A stretch of DNA of 64,000 bases, from contig JAEZTB010000019.1 of assembly GCA_023443745.1 (NCBI GenBank), forward strand, positions 74,727 to 138,726, in the 5' to 3' direction. Made by a program: the position numbers and the translations under genes. Source of the stretch: Bacillota bacterium (GTDB lineage Bacteria > Bacillota > Clostridia > DSM-8532). Numbering within the stretch: the first letter of the stretch is position 1; every line of letters starts with the position of its first letter. The notes beneath the pieces were generated by a model, which ran no database searches, was not told the DNA's origin, and saw only the letters and a list, made by a program, of their open reading frames with translations. Below are positions 8,776 to 17,667 of the stretch, piece by piece.

Positions 8776-10791
8776 TTACTCGATATTCCTTCCGCACATC
8801 TCTTTGAAGGTTTCCTCATCTATAATTGTAACCCCAAGCTGTACTGCCTTGTCAAGCTTACTTCCTGCATCACTTCCTGCGAGAACATAACTGGTCTTCT
8901 TGGAGACACTTCCCGAGACCTTGCCGCCTCGCTCCTCAATAAGGGAGGATGCTTCATTTCTTGAATATGTGGGCAATGTTCCGGTCAAAACAAAGGTGAG
9001 GCCAGAAAAAATCCCATCCTTCTTCCTTTGGGATTTGGAATGCATGTTAACCCCCAGTTCCTTCAAAAGGGTTAATGTATGACGGGTTTGCTCCTGTTTC
9101 AAAAAGCCTTCCAGGCTCTCGGCCATTTTTTCACCAAATTCCTCAACACGCTGAAGCTCATCACGGCTGGCTAAAAGAAGCGCATCCATTGAGTTGAAAT
9201 ACTCAGCTGCAAGCTGGGCCGCACGAATGCCGATGTGGCGCACGCCGAGGCCATAAAGGAGCCGGCTTAAATCACTGTCTTTTGAGCGCTCAATGGAGGC
9301 CAATAAATTATCAACCGACTTTGGTCCCATACGTTCAAGAGAAATGAGCTCATTCCTTCTTTCGAACAGCCTGTAGAGATCGGGAATTCCTTTAATGAAC
9401 TCTTTTTCAAGAAGCAACTCAATGAGTGCGGGACCAAGACCCTCAATATTCATGGCATCCCGGGAGGCAAAATGTACAAGGCTTCTGAACAGCCTAGCCG
9501 GGCACTCTATACCGGTACATCGGGTTACGGCCTCCTGTTCCTCACGCAAGGCAGGCGCTCCGCATACAGGGCAATGGGTGGGCATTTCATAGGGGACAGT
9601 ATTTTCAGGCCGTGCGGAAAAATCTACCTCAATAACCTCCGGAATAATTTCTCCGGCCTTTCTCACCCAAACCATATCCCCTACGCGGATATCTCTTTCC
9701 TTAATAAAGTCCTCATTGTGAAGGGTGGCCCGAGATACCGTTGTTCCTGCAAGACGAACCGGTTCCAAAACTGCATTGGGTGTTAAAGCCCCTGTCCTGC
9801 CGACTTGAATGATAATCTCTTTAAGCCGCGTTTGTTTGACTTCAGGCGGGTACTTATAGGCCACCGCCCAACGGGGGGCTTTGCTGGTAGAGCCCAAGAG
9901 CTCTCTTTGTGCCAGGCTGTTGATCTTAACCACCGCGCCGTCGGTTTCAAAGGAAAGATTACCCCGATGCTCACCCAAAGCATTGATTTCTTCAACCACT
10001 TCTTCTATCGTCCGGCAGGTTCTGTAATCAGGGCTGATTTTAAAGCCCAGGGACTTTAAAAATTCCAGAGACTCCGAATGGGATGAGAAATCCTTCCCCT
10101 CTATTCTCTGAATGTTGAAAACAAAGATATCCAATTTTCTGGATGCTGTTATGGACGGTTCAAGCTGTCTTAATGAGCCAGCCGCGGCATTTCTGGGATT
10201 GGCGAAAAGCTTTTGCCCCAAAGCCTCCTGCCTGTCGTTCAACTCAAGAAAGTCCTTTTTTGACATGAATACCTCACCCCGAACCTCCAGGTAGGGCAGG
10301 CTTAAGCCATTGGGCAGAGTGAGCTTTAATGGGATGGACCTAATGGTTTTTAGATTTCCCGTCACATCCTCGCCGGTGATACCGTCACCCCGGGTGGAAC
10401 CCCTTGTAAAAAGGCCATTCTCATATTCCAGAGAAACCGAGAGCCCATCGATTTTCTTTTCCACAATATGCTCGACTATTTCTCCCTTGAGGCCGTCCTT
10501 AACACGGCGGTCAAAATCAAAAAGCTCCTCAATGGAAAAGACATCCATCAAGCTTTCCATCTTGACCTCATGGATGACCTTGGTAAAGGCATCCTCGGCC
10601 TGGCCTCCAACCCTTTGGGTCGGAGAATCCGGGGTTATGAGATGAGGGTTATTTTCCTCAAGCTCCAATAGCTCATGGTAGAGTTTGTCATATTCATAGT
10701 CTGAAATCTCAGGTTGATCTTCTACATAGTATTTGTGGCTGTGAACATTCAAAAGCTCACGCAGCTCGGTAATTCGCTTTTCGGCACTCAC
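8776..10791 (-). CDS. ligA: NAD-dependent DNA ligase LigA
   Basis: Seals nicks in replication and repair using NAD+. The order is complete: Ia domain, adenylation domain with the AMP-accepting lysine in KKIDGLS (Lys113), OB fold, four-Cys zinc site CPVC...CTGIECP, helix-hairpin-helix repeats (EGLGPALIELLLE, GLGVRHIGI) and a C-terminal BRCT domain from about 590 (FSGLTFVLTGTLPTYSR). The 671 aa length matches the family. The start is GTG at 10791 with a GGAGAG nine bases before it, inside the end of the amidase gene. Confidence 0.97.
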   Translation of the reverse strand: MSAEKRITELRELLNVHSHKYYVEDQPEISDYEYDKLYHELLELEENNPHLITPDSPTQRVGGQAEDAFTKVIHEVKMESLMDVFSIEELFDFDRRVKDGLKGEIVEHIVEKKIDGLSVSLEYENGLFTRGSTRGDGITGEDVTGNLKTIRSIPLKLTLPNGLSLPYLEVRGEVFMSKKDFLELNDRQEALGQKLFANPRNAAAGSLRQLEPSITASRKLDIFVFNIQRIEGKDFSSHSESLEFLKSLGFKISPDYRTCRTIEEVVEEINALGEHRGNLSFETDGAVVKINSLAQRELLGSTSKAPRWAVAYKYPPEVKQTRLKEIIIQVGRTGALTPNAVLEPVRLAGTTVSRATLHNEDFIKERDIRVGDMVWVRKAGEIIPEVIEVDFSARPENTVPYEMPTHCPVCGAPALREEQEAVTRCTGIECPARLFRSLVHFASRDAMNIEGLGPALIELLLEKEFIKGIPDLYRLFERRNELISLERMGPKSVDNLLASIERSKDSDLSRLLYGLGVRHIGIRAAQLAAEYFNSMDALLLASRDELQRVEEFGEKMAESLEGFLKQEQTRHTLTLLKELGVNMHSKSQRKKDGIFSGLTFVLTGTLPTYSRNEASSLIEERGGKVSGSVSKKTSYVLAGSDAGSKLDKAVQLGVTIIDEETFKEMCGRNIE

Positions 10792-10797
10792 GATAAG

Positions 10798-11688
10798 TCA
10801 CTCTCCGACTTCTTTAAATACGTACATTCCACCATCGTACTGGAAGGCGTCAATTTCCTGAAGCGTCAACTCTATCCCGTCTGCAATCCCCTGAGCCGTT
10901 TTATCCTTGAAGTCCTGGGAAGCCAGCCGCGCATGATCTTCTTTATTGGTAATATAGGCCGTTTCAACCAGAATGGCAGGCATTTGTGTGTTACGCAGCA
11001 CTGAAAAATTATTGGACCTAGTGCCGTTAAACTTAATGCCATTGGCCTTGACTATCTCATCACCTACAATTTGGGCAAATCGCTCTTCTGTGAAGTCAGT
11101 ATAGGTTGTTTTCTTGTTGAAGTAATAGACCTCCATACCGTTGACACCAGCCGCGCCCTTATATTTCAAATCATAGGCGTTAACGTGGATACTGACAAAG
11201 AGAGAGGCTTTATTGTCATTTGCTACATTGGCACGGGCCAATAAATCTTCTTTATTACTATCGCTAAAATGTTCATCCTTTTCACGTGTCAGGATAACAT
11301 TGATGCCTTTATCTTTGAGATATTCCTCAACCTTTTTTGCCATATACAGAGTGATATCTTTCTCATAAAATTCATCCTTATAGGGTGAAATAGTGCCCCC
11401 GTCTCCTCCGCCATGGCCAGCATCAATAACCACCAAAACAGGCTCCATGACTTTTCCGTCGGGTATTTCAATAGGAGGGGGAGTTGGACTGGGGGTTTGT
11501 GTGGGCATAACGATAGGTGTCACCGGCACTGAACTCGGATTAGCCTCGCCTTCCCTGTTCTTTGCGATAACAACAAACACGGCTGTTACTACAAGTAAAA
11601 AGACCAGAATTGCAGCAACAAACCGCGATAGATTTGAAAGTCTGTAGCGGGGTTTTAGCTTTGGAAACTTCATAGGGCCTGGACTCAT
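10798..11688 (-). CDS. N-acetylmuramoyl-L-alanine amidase (Amidase_3, CwlD-like)
   Basis: Zinc amidase that cleaves the bond between muramic acid and the stem peptide. Motifs seen: VVIDAGHGGGDGG with the zinc His at 92, VSIHVNA, and VETAYITNKED. A membrane helix at about 24-42 and a Pro/Thr-rich linker (about 50-76) tether it outside the cell. In spore formers the homologue CwlD works with PdaA to make cortex muramic-delta-lactam. A PdaA-like gene lies 5 kb away, which fits, but a vegetative cell-separation role cannot be excluded. Start at 11688 has GGAGATGG eight bases upstream. Confidence 0.88.
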   Translation of the reverse strand: MSPGPMKFPKLKPRYRLSNLSRFVAAILVFLLVVTAVFVVIAKNREGEANPSSVPVTPIVMPTQTPSPTPPPIEIPDGKVMEPVLVVIDAGHGGGDGGTISPYKDEFYEKDITLYMAKKVEEYLKDKGINVILTREKDEHFSDSNKEDLLARANVANDNKASLFVSIHVNAYDLKYKGAAGVNGMEVYYFNKKTTYTDFTEERFAQIVGDEIVKANGIKFNGTRSNNFSVLRNTQMPAILVETAYITNKEDHARLASQDFKDKTAQGIADGIELTLQEIDAFQYDGGMYVFKEVGE

Positions 11689-11813
11689 CTTGAATTCACC
11701 ATCTCCGTTTTTTTTCTGTACTATTATGATACACTAATATAGACGTAAAGAACAGAAAAAAAGTTCCCAAATGATGATTCTTTTATTTCTTTTTCTCCTG
11801 CTTCATTTTTTTG

Positions 11814-12821
11814 TTATTGCAGGAAACGATCCACATCCTTGGGGCCTATGTTTTCGTGCAGAGCCATATTAATGCCATTAGCCACCAGCTTGGACAGGTA
11901 ATCCACAATCTCATCGGTATCCTTTGGCGTCACAACGAGATTTCCCGAATAGGGCTCCAAGAGCTCAATGATCATACGGTACTTCTCATCACGATCAATC
12001 TGGGAAAGCATCCTATAAAAATCACTGCCTCTGCCTGCCTGCTCCATCATGCTGTCCATGACAAGGTCCAGGGTGTCACTGGCCATGGTGGCAGCGTCAA
12101 CGACGGTTGGTACACCTATGGCGATGACCGGTACACCGAGAGTTTCGCGGGTAAGTGCCGTTCTCTTGTTTCCCACCCCGGAGCCCGGTGCGATTCCCGT
12201 ATTGGCAAGCTGAAGGGATGCATTGACCCTATTCATGCTGCGGGAGGCTAGAGCGTCCACTGCAATAACCAACGCCGGCTTTACATTATCGACAATGCCC
12301 TTAACGATATGTCCGGTCTCTATCCCCGTTATTCCCAAGACGCCCGGGGAAATGGCGCAGACCGGTCTCTCAGTACTGTCCACCTCCTGGGGAAGGTATT
12401 CGTAGATATGGCGCGTGACCAGCACATATTGAGCGACCCTTGGCCCCAGCGCATCTGCCGTCACATTCCAATTGCCCAGTCCCACTATAAGGACTGTATC
12501 CTTTTTATCAAGGTGGATGAGGTTTTCAAGCTCCCTGGCCAGCATCCTGCAGGATTTTTCATAGAGATCTCTGCTTTTTTCACGTATTTTAGGGATGTCA
12601 AGGGTAATATAGCTGCCTATAGGCTTTCCCACCTTTTGCTCGCCCTGTGGTGTATTGACATGAACTCGGGTAATGGCAACCTCGTTATCACCATCCTGTT
12701 CAACTTGAATACCATCTCCAAATCCGCCATCCTGAGCCTGAGCCCTGGTCTGGGCACCTGCACCCACTACACGGGATTCATCGGCCATATCGGTGCGAAT
12801 ACTCCGCATCAGTTTTTCCAT
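11814..12821 (-). CDS. gpr: GPR endopeptidase (germination protease)
   Basis: Protease that degrades small acid-soluble spore proteins early in germination; made as an inactive zymogen in the forespore. The protein is about 335 aa with typical segments TVLIVGLGNWNVTADALGP, GIETGHIVKGIVD and NTGIAPGSGVGNKR. The ATG at 12821 is preferred because GGAGG lies seven bases upstream; a GTG codon directly before it is an alternative. The gene stands alone between the amidase and the divergent rpsT, the usual clostridial neighbourhood. Confidence 0.95.
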   Translation of the reverse strand: MEKLMRSIRTDMADESRVVGAGAQTRAQAQDGGFGDGIQVEQDGDNEVAITRVHVNTPQGEQKVGKPIGSYITLDIPKIREKSRDLYEKSCRMLARELENLIHLDKKDTVLIVGLGNWNVTADALGPRVAQYVLVTRHIYEYLPQEVDSTERPVCAISPGVLGITGIETGHIVKGIVDNVKPALVIAVDALASRSMNRVNASLQLANTGIAPGSGVGNKRTALTRETLGVPVIAIGVPTVVDAATMASDTLDLVMDSMMEQAGRGSDFYRMLSQIDRDEKYRMIIELLEPYSGNLVVTPKDTDEIVDYLSKLVANGINMALHENIGPKDVDRFLQ

Positions 12822-12943
12822 CACAAGTCCTCCATCACTTTTGATTTACGCTTTGTTGCATTATTATCTGCAAAATCTCGCATTTCATTCCGGAAGAAGT
12901 CAGGAGGACGGTTCCCGAACTCAAGAACATTGAAACAAAATTC

Positions 12944-12972
12944 TTGCATTGATTAGAACTTCGTGTTAATAT
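12944..12972 (+). promoter_or_regulatory. Sigma-A promoter of rpsT
   Basis: TTGCAT, 17-base spacer, TAATAT, about 40 bases upstream of the rpsT start. It is the only good match between the divergent gpr and rpsT genes. Confidence 0.7.
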
Positions 12973-13012
12973 ATTGTGTGTTGCACACGAAGTCTATAGG
13001 AGGTGAACGACT

Positions 13013-13279
13013 ATGCCTAATATTAAATCTGCGATTAAGAGAGTAAAGACTAACGAAGCTAAGAATATGCAGAACCGCACAAAGAAGTCTGAGCTTAAGA
13101 CCACTCTTCGTAATTACCGTGAGGCTGTTGCAGAGAATGCTCCCAATACACAGGACGTTTTGAAGGAAGCCATTAAGAAAGTGGATCAGGCTGCTTCAAA
13201 GAATCTTATTCACAAGAATACCGCCTCCAGAAAGAAGTCACAGCTTCAGAAGGCTTTTAATGCGGTTTCGGCAAAGTAA
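13013..13279 (+). CDS. rpsT: 30S ribosomal protein S20
   Basis: Binds the 5' domain of 16S rRNA. The 88 aa protein begins MPNIKSAIKRVKTNEAK and is highly basic and helical, as expected. A strong ribosome-binding site AGGAGGTG lies six to eight bases upstream. It is a single-gene unit with its own promoter and terminator and runs opposite to the sporulation genes on both sides. The gpr-rpsT pairing is common in spore formers. Confidence 0.98.
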   Translation: MPNIKSAIKRVKTNEAKNMQNRTKKSELKTTLRNYREAVAENAPNTQDVLKEAIKKVDQAASKNLIHKNTASRKKSQLQKAFNAVSAK

Positions 13280-13305
13280 TTTAAACGGTTAATGCATTTA
13301 AAGAT

Positions 13306-13335
13306 AAAACGTACCCTGAGGTACGTTTTTTGTTT
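13306..13335 (+). terminator. Terminator of rpsT, probably bidirectional
   Basis: Perfect ten-base stem AAAACGTACC / GGTACGTTTT with loop CTGA, followed by a T-rich run on the plus strand. The A run on the other side lets it also end the spoIIIA operon, whose last stop is at 13370. Confidence 0.88.
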
Positions 13336-13369
13336 TTTTATATGAGAATGCGTTTCACTCACCCTGGTG

Positions 13370-13960
13370 CTAATCAACATTTTTGACCGTGATATACTCC
13401 ATAGTAACATCGGCATGACGAATGACGATATCGCTGATTTGGGCAACCTCTTGAGCTGAAAGGCTTGAGGCCTTGACTATGACATCCACATGGCCTGTAT
13501 CGCTCATATAAACCAATGCATCCTCGAAGCTTCTCTGCTTTACAAGCGTTTCAATAGTGGATTCAGTTTCGCTTCTTTTTATAACTGCAACCAATTCTTC
13601 CTGCGCCTGAGCTGAGGACAGGGACGAAGAAGCCGAGACCGTGCCGTCCTTGGTTTGAGCTAATTCCTTAAGCTCTGCCTTCTGCTTGCTTCTTGCCTTA
13701 TCTCTTTCCAATCGCTCTTCAGCGAAAAAGCCTGAGGTCTGCTGAGCTTGAGCTATAGCTTCATTTGCAGCATTTTTGGTGTCGTTGTTTACATAAACAG
13801 CAGCGCCGACACCTTCGAGGTCTGTGCCTTCAGTGAGGGCAAGATCGTCAAAACCATCGACCTTTGATGATTCCCCCATCCCTCCATAGTTATACTGTAG
13901 TATGCCTACCGAGATAATCACCAGCACAAGCCCCAGTACGATGATTTGTTTTCTTTTCAT
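13370..13960 (-). CDS. spoIIIAH: Stage III sporulation protein AH
   Basis: Mother-cell protein that pairs with forespore SpoIIQ to form the channel or feeding-tube complex across the intermembrane space. It has one N-terminal membrane helix (residues 5-23), a Ser/Ala-rich linker with Glu/Lys helices, and a C-terminal YscJ/FliF-like ring-building domain (LVAVIKRSETESTIETLVKQ, then DVIVKASSLSAQEVAQI). 196 aa. It is the last gene of spoIIIA and is followed by a strong terminator. Confidence 0.93.
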   Translation of the reverse strand: MKRKQIIVLGLVLVIISVGILQYNYGGMGESSKVDGFDDLALTEGTDLEGVGAAVYVNNDTKNAANEAIAQAQQTSGFFAEERLERDKARSKQKAELKELAQTKDGTVSASSSLSSAQAQEELVAVIKRSETESTIETLVKQRSFEDALVYMSDTGHVDVIVKASSLSAQEVAQISDIVIRHADVTMEYITVKNVD

Positions 13961-14024
13961 ACCTTTCCCTCCAAACTTCTGATATTTTAGTGATGGCCTA
14001 TAAAATTATATTGAATACACTCCC

Positions 14025-14624
14025 CTATTTATGCTTCAATATCTGAACCCGATGCTCAGGAATTCCAAGAAGAGTGCAGACTGCATTATTCAATTGCTCT
14101 TTAATGAGGATGTCATTGGCACCCTCTGCCACAACCACGACCCCTTTAATTTGAGGAACCACAACCTTCAGAATAACCGGCGTCTCATTGGCTCCCAGAG
14201 CTAATTCCCGGGTTTCACTGATCTCGGAGGACTTACCGTCAGTCCGTTCGTCATTACGCGTGTCCTGTTCGTTATTGTAGGCAGGTACCTGTTCACTGCT
14301 GGTGTCGGCATAAACCATCACACTAACCTGTCCCGCACCTTCGACCTGGGACAGAAGATCCGCAAGCCTCCTCTCGATGTCGGCCACTATCTCCTGGCCA
14401 TCTATATCGGGGCCCTGGGCCTTATTTCCTGCTTCATTGGAGCTGGAAAGGCTGCTGGCATCTTTCATGGTATCACTGGTGTCCCCGGGCTTCATGAAAA
14501 CGCTGGCGGCCAGAATGATAATCACTCCAAGTATCACAATAGCAATTAGATTTTCAAATACGGAGGGCTTTTTTTTGCCTCCATCCTCTTTCTTCACAAA
14601 GAAGCCGGTAATGTTTTTGAACAT
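14025..14624 (-). CDS. spoIIIAG: Stage III sporulation protein AG
   Basis: Mother-cell membrane protein that forms a large oligomeric ring in the SpoIIIA-SpoIIQ complex. One membrane helix at about 26-44, a Ser/Asp-rich linker, then a secretin/FliF-like ring-building domain from about 76 (DIERRLADLLSQVEGAGQVSVMVYAD). 199 aa. It starts three bases after spoIIIAF ends. A 64-base gap before spoIIIAH holds no clear terminator. Confidence 0.93.
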   Translation of the reverse strand: MFKNITGFFVKKEDGGKKKPSVFENLIAIVILGVIIILAASVFMKPGDTSDTMKDASSLSSSNEAGNKAQGPDIDGQEIVADIERRLADLLSQVEGAGQVSVMVYADTSSEQVPAYNNEQDTRNDERTDGKSSEISETRELALGANETPVILKVVVPQIKGVVVVAEGANDILIKEQLNNAVCTLLGIPEHRVQILKHK

Positions 14625-14627
14625 AAC

Positions 14628-15188
14628 TTACCCTCCTTCATTAAATGCACTTGCATCTATAACGATTTTTTCCTTATCCATTGAAAAGACCTGCGCCAAT
14701 TCACTTTTTATCCGGTCTGCTACATCAGCGTTCAGTGTTTTCAAGCGGTTCTCACCTGTAGGTTTAAGCGTGAGATACAAAGCTCTGATCAGTCCGAACT
14801 TTTCATCCTTGGGATCCTCATAAAGAACAGCATCGACATTTGTGACCATAAACTCCCCCTCTCCTTTAAAACGGGTCTTGATGTCCAGTATTAGGGATTC
14901 TCTGTATAGCTCCAGCATCTGTGTCGTATCTTCCTGCTGAAGCCTGTCAACTCTCTTTTTAAGTTCCCCCTCCGAAAGCTTCATATAATCATTCCAAGCC
15001 ATATTTTCCAATTGAAAGTCTCCCTTAAGGAAGTTTATAACCGGCATGGCAATAACCACCGTAACAGCAAGGCCGCTAACCAGACGCACATATTTATTGA
15101 GGCTTCCCTGTGGAGCAAATTTTTCAACTAGCGTGCAAAGTATTGTTATTGAAACCAGTGTAATGATCCATGTTCTCAGTACATCCAT
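14628..15188 (-). CDS. spoIIIAF: Stage III sporulation protein AF
   Basis: Two N-terminal membrane helices (about 7-24 and 34-51) followed by a soluble domain facing the intermembrane space, as in other SpoIIIAF proteins. 186 aa. It belongs to the eight-protein complex needed for late sigma-G activity in the forespore. It follows spoIIIAE after 13 bases. Confidence 0.92.
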   Translation of the reverse strand: MDVLRTWIITLVSITILCTLVEKFAPQGSLNKYVRLVSGLAVTVVIAMPVINFLKGDFQLENMAWNDYMKLSEGELKKRVDRLQQEDTTQMLELYRESLILDIKTRFKGEGEFMVTNVDAVLYEDPKDEKFGLIRALYLTLKPTGENRLKTLNADVADRIKSELAQVFSMDKEKIVIDASAFNEGG

Positions 15189-15201
15189 ACCTTTTTCTCT
15201 C

Positions 15202-16401
15202 CTACGTCATAAAACCGCTTGAGCTCATGAGGGTACCTGTAAGCAGAATCAGTACAAACATGGCAGCCCCCATGATTCCCAGCATAACCGACAGACAGCT
15301 TGAAGCGTCCTCTAAAGCATCGCATATGCATTCGTCACAAATGGGCGACCCAAAAGTTGCTGCCAATCTAAAAGAGATCATTACGATAAAAACCTTGATA
15401 AAGGGTATAACAAAGATCAGCGCCAGTCCTACTATGGTTAAAATACCAGCCGCATTGCGGGCGGCAGAAGTACAAAGCAGAATGGTTTCAGCGGCCTCGG
15501 ACATGTATTTTCCGGCAACCGGAATAAAAGTACCGATAGCAAATTTCGTGGTTTTTATAGCTACCGCATCGACTGAGGCGCTTGCCAGCTTCTGAATGGA
15601 GATCATAAGAGAAAATGCAAGGGTTATGGCTCCCGTAATCCAAATGGTACAGCTCTTAAGCAATTTAGCCAGGGTTTTGAGCTTAAAGCGCTCGGAAATA
15701 CTGTCAATGAGAAAAAGCAGCCCTGACATCACCGCCAAAGGTAAAAGAACAGTCTTAAAAATTTGACAGGCCGCGTTGACTCCAAGGAGCATGAGAGGCT
15801 GTATGGCAGTAACCGAGACAATTCGGCCGCTTGATGCCATCAGCGCAAACAATGCCGGCATGGCTAACGATGCAATATGCTGCATGGATTCAATGGCAAC
15901 CAAAGCCACATTGACCATGCTTCCAAAGCTTACCGAAGCCATGACAACCATCACGCCGTTTACTCCAAGCTTGGCCGCCTCATTGGGTATACCGCTTTCA
16001 AGAGGCTGCAGCGAGCGGATAACCGCGCCCAGGAGCATAATGGCAAACAATTCTATAATAAGTGCCAGGTTAGCTTTTATTTCTTTGCCAAGTAGAGCAA
16101 ACAATACTTTGGGGAGGCCCTTGAGAGTATTGAGAGGCGTGCCCTTCATTGCATCATTCAGAAGATCATCCGAGTTGAAACCGTATGCTTTTGATATTTC
16201 TGATTTTTGCAGGGCTTTATCCACCGATTCCTTCACTGATTCTATCTCGCTATTGTTGAGCTTCTCTTCCAGAACATTAGTATTGAGTTCCTGAGTTCCA
16301 CCGGACTCGTTTTTGGCACTGACACGTAATACGGACAAAAAAAGCATCAGAAAAAACATCAAGATACAAATGAGTATTCTGTTTATGTAATGAAATTTCA
16401 T
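15202..16401 (-). CDS. spoIIIAE: Stage III sporulation protein AE
   Basis: Large polytopic membrane protein with an N-terminal signal (MKFHYINRILICILMFFLM), a short exported region, and about eight hydrophobic segments. It is the likely permease-like part of the SpoIIIA channel. 399 aa from the ATG at 16401; the frame is open to 16500 inside spoIIIAD. A GTG four codons upstream is possible, and neither start has a perfect ribosome-binding site (AAAGG at 13 bases from the ATG), so the exact start is uncertain. Confidence 0.92.
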   Translation of the reverse strand: MKFHYINRILICILMFFLMLFLSVLRVSAKNESGGTQELNTNVLEEKLNNSEIESVKESVDKALQKSEISKAYGFNSDDLLNDAMKGTPLNTLKGLPKVLFALLGKEIKANLALIIELFAIMLLGAVIRSLQPLESGIPNEAAKLGVNGVMVVMASVSFGSMVNVALVAIESMQHIASLAMPALFALMASSGRIVSVTAIQPLMLLGVNAACQIFKTVLLPLAVMSGLLFLIDSISERFKLKTLAKLLKSCTIWITGAITLAFSLMISIQKLASASVDAVAIKTTKFAIGTFIPVAGKYMSEAAETILLCTSAARNAAGILTIVGLALIFVIPFIKVFIVMISFRLAATFGSPICDECICDALEDASSCLSVMLGIMGAAMFVLILLTGTLMSSSGFMT

Positions 16402-16441
16402 GGCTTTTCTCACGCCTTTCTTTCCCTTCGGTACTTTCCGG

Positions 16442-16831
16442 TTAAATAATGGTGGAAATAATCCTGATAATGGAAGTCGCAATGGGTACAGCCACCACAA
16501 GCATCATAATCTTGCCTACCGTTTCAATTTTTGCGGCAATGGCGTTTTGTCCTACATCCCGGCAGGCATCCACTGAAAACTGTGTAATATAGGCCATGCC
16601 GGTTACCTTAAGAACAGGAACCAAAAGCTTGGCATCTATTCCTGCACGATTGATGCTTTCCTCCATGACGCCAATAATAGCTCCTGCCTTGCCAAGAGCA
16701 ACGACCAAAGCCATGACGCCGAAGGCTAATCCTAAAAGAAGACCCAACTCCGGCTTCTTGTCCGACACCACCACGGCAAAGATGGCTGCCACTATTCCTA
16801 TTGCAGCGACACGAATCAGCTCCGTTTCCAT
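16442..16831 (-). CDS. spoIIIAD: Stage III sporulation protein AD
   Basis: Small integral membrane protein (129 aa) with four hydrophobic segments, homologous to SpoIIIAC. The family segment AIGIVAAIFAVVVSDKKPELGLLL is replaced here only at expected positions. GAGGT precedes the ATG at ten bases. The 83-base gap back to spoIIIAC is longer than elsewhere in the operon and contains imperfect inverted repeats (GCATAGCA / TGCTATG) but no gene. Confidence 0.92.
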   Translation of the reverse strand: METELIRVAAIGIVAAIFAVVVSDKKPELGLLLGLAFGVMALVVALGKAGAIIGVMEESINRAGIDAKLLVPVLKVTGMAYITQFSVDACRDVGQNAIAAKIETVGKIMMLVVAVPIATSIIRIISTII

Positions 16832-16914
16832 ATTTCATCAGTACCTCGTAATCAGTATGATGCATAGCAAACTGATTTAATAGTTAACTGAGCATCATAT
16901 GCTATGTAACCAGC

Positions 16915-17109
16915 TTAAAAACCGAACAAGGCTTTTACGGTATCAAAAAGGTTAACAATCTCTTTGACCACCATCATCAGCACCACCACGACTCCGGCCA
17001 AAGTCGTCATCATGGCCATTTCTTCCCGGCCCGACTTGTTAAGCACGACATTGAGAATGGAGACCAGAATACCGATTGCCGCAATCTTGAAAATTAAATC
17101 TACGTCCAT
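16915..17109 (-). CDS. spoIIIAC: Stage III sporulation protein AC
   Basis: 64 aa protein with two membrane helices, beginning MDVDLIFKIAAIGILVSILN. It is a small membrane subunit of the SpoIIIA complex. A GGGG-containing ribosome-binding site lies just upstream, 12 bases after spoIIIAB ends. The length is exactly that of the family. Confidence 0.92.
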   Translation of the reverse strand: MDVDLIFKIAAIGILVSILNVVLNKSGREEMAMMTTLAGVVVVLMMVVKEIVNLFDTVKALFGF

Positions 17110-17121
17110 GTTTGTATCCCC

Positions 17122-17667
17122 TTATATCAGAAGAATAACCACAGCAGCACCGCATAAGGCTCCCAGGTTTCTGTAAAGCCTGCCCTTGGTTTCCATGGCC
17201 TCTCTGGCCTTCTTTTCAAGAGCAGTAAGCTTCTCCTTCTCTATGTCCAGTACCGATTCCTGGTTTTGCCTGTCCGATTTTCCCAGCATTTCTCCGAAAT
17301 CAGAGAGGTACTCCCAATCAGAATCGTCCAACGGCAATTGTCCCTTACTCTTTACTATGGCTTCCTTCCAGGCGGTTCCGGCATCCCTGTGCTGATCTCT
17401 CATTATGCTGCTACACTGTAAAAATACGTCTGACCATACCCCTCCTATGCTATCTTTTCCGATATTTTCAAAGGCGGCAAAAAGCGGAATTCCCAAACCA
17501 CACATTTGACTTTTAAGATTAAGGAGAATATCCATGAGCTTTAAAAGTGCACGCTGCTTCTCGGCCAGCCTGCTCGACAGCTTCATCCCCAGGGCTGTGC
17601 ATCCTATGAAAACCATGAGACAGCCCAGTGCCTTGACCCAAAACATTGAGTTCATTTCCATTTGCAT
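17122..17667 (-). CDS. spoIIIAB: Stage III sporulation protein AB
   Basis: Membrane protein with an N-terminal helix (about 9-27), a long soluble helical region resembling type II secretion F/GspF-like proteins, and a C-terminal helix (GALCGAAVVILLI). 181 aa. Several in-frame ATGs crowd the start; the first, at 17667, has AAGGTGATGG directly upstream. The 5' end is overlapped for about 149 bases by spoIIIAA in another frame, which is unusual. Confidence 0.91.
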   Translation of the reverse strand: MQMEMNSMFWVKALGCLMVFIGCTALGMKLSSRLAEKQRALLKLMDILLNLKSQMCGLGIPLFAAFENIGKDSIGGVWSDVFLQCSSIMRDQHRDAGTAWKEAIVKSKGQLPLDDSDWEYLSDFGEMLGKSDRQNQESVLDIEKEKLTALEKKAREAMETKGRLYRNLGALCGAAVVILLI

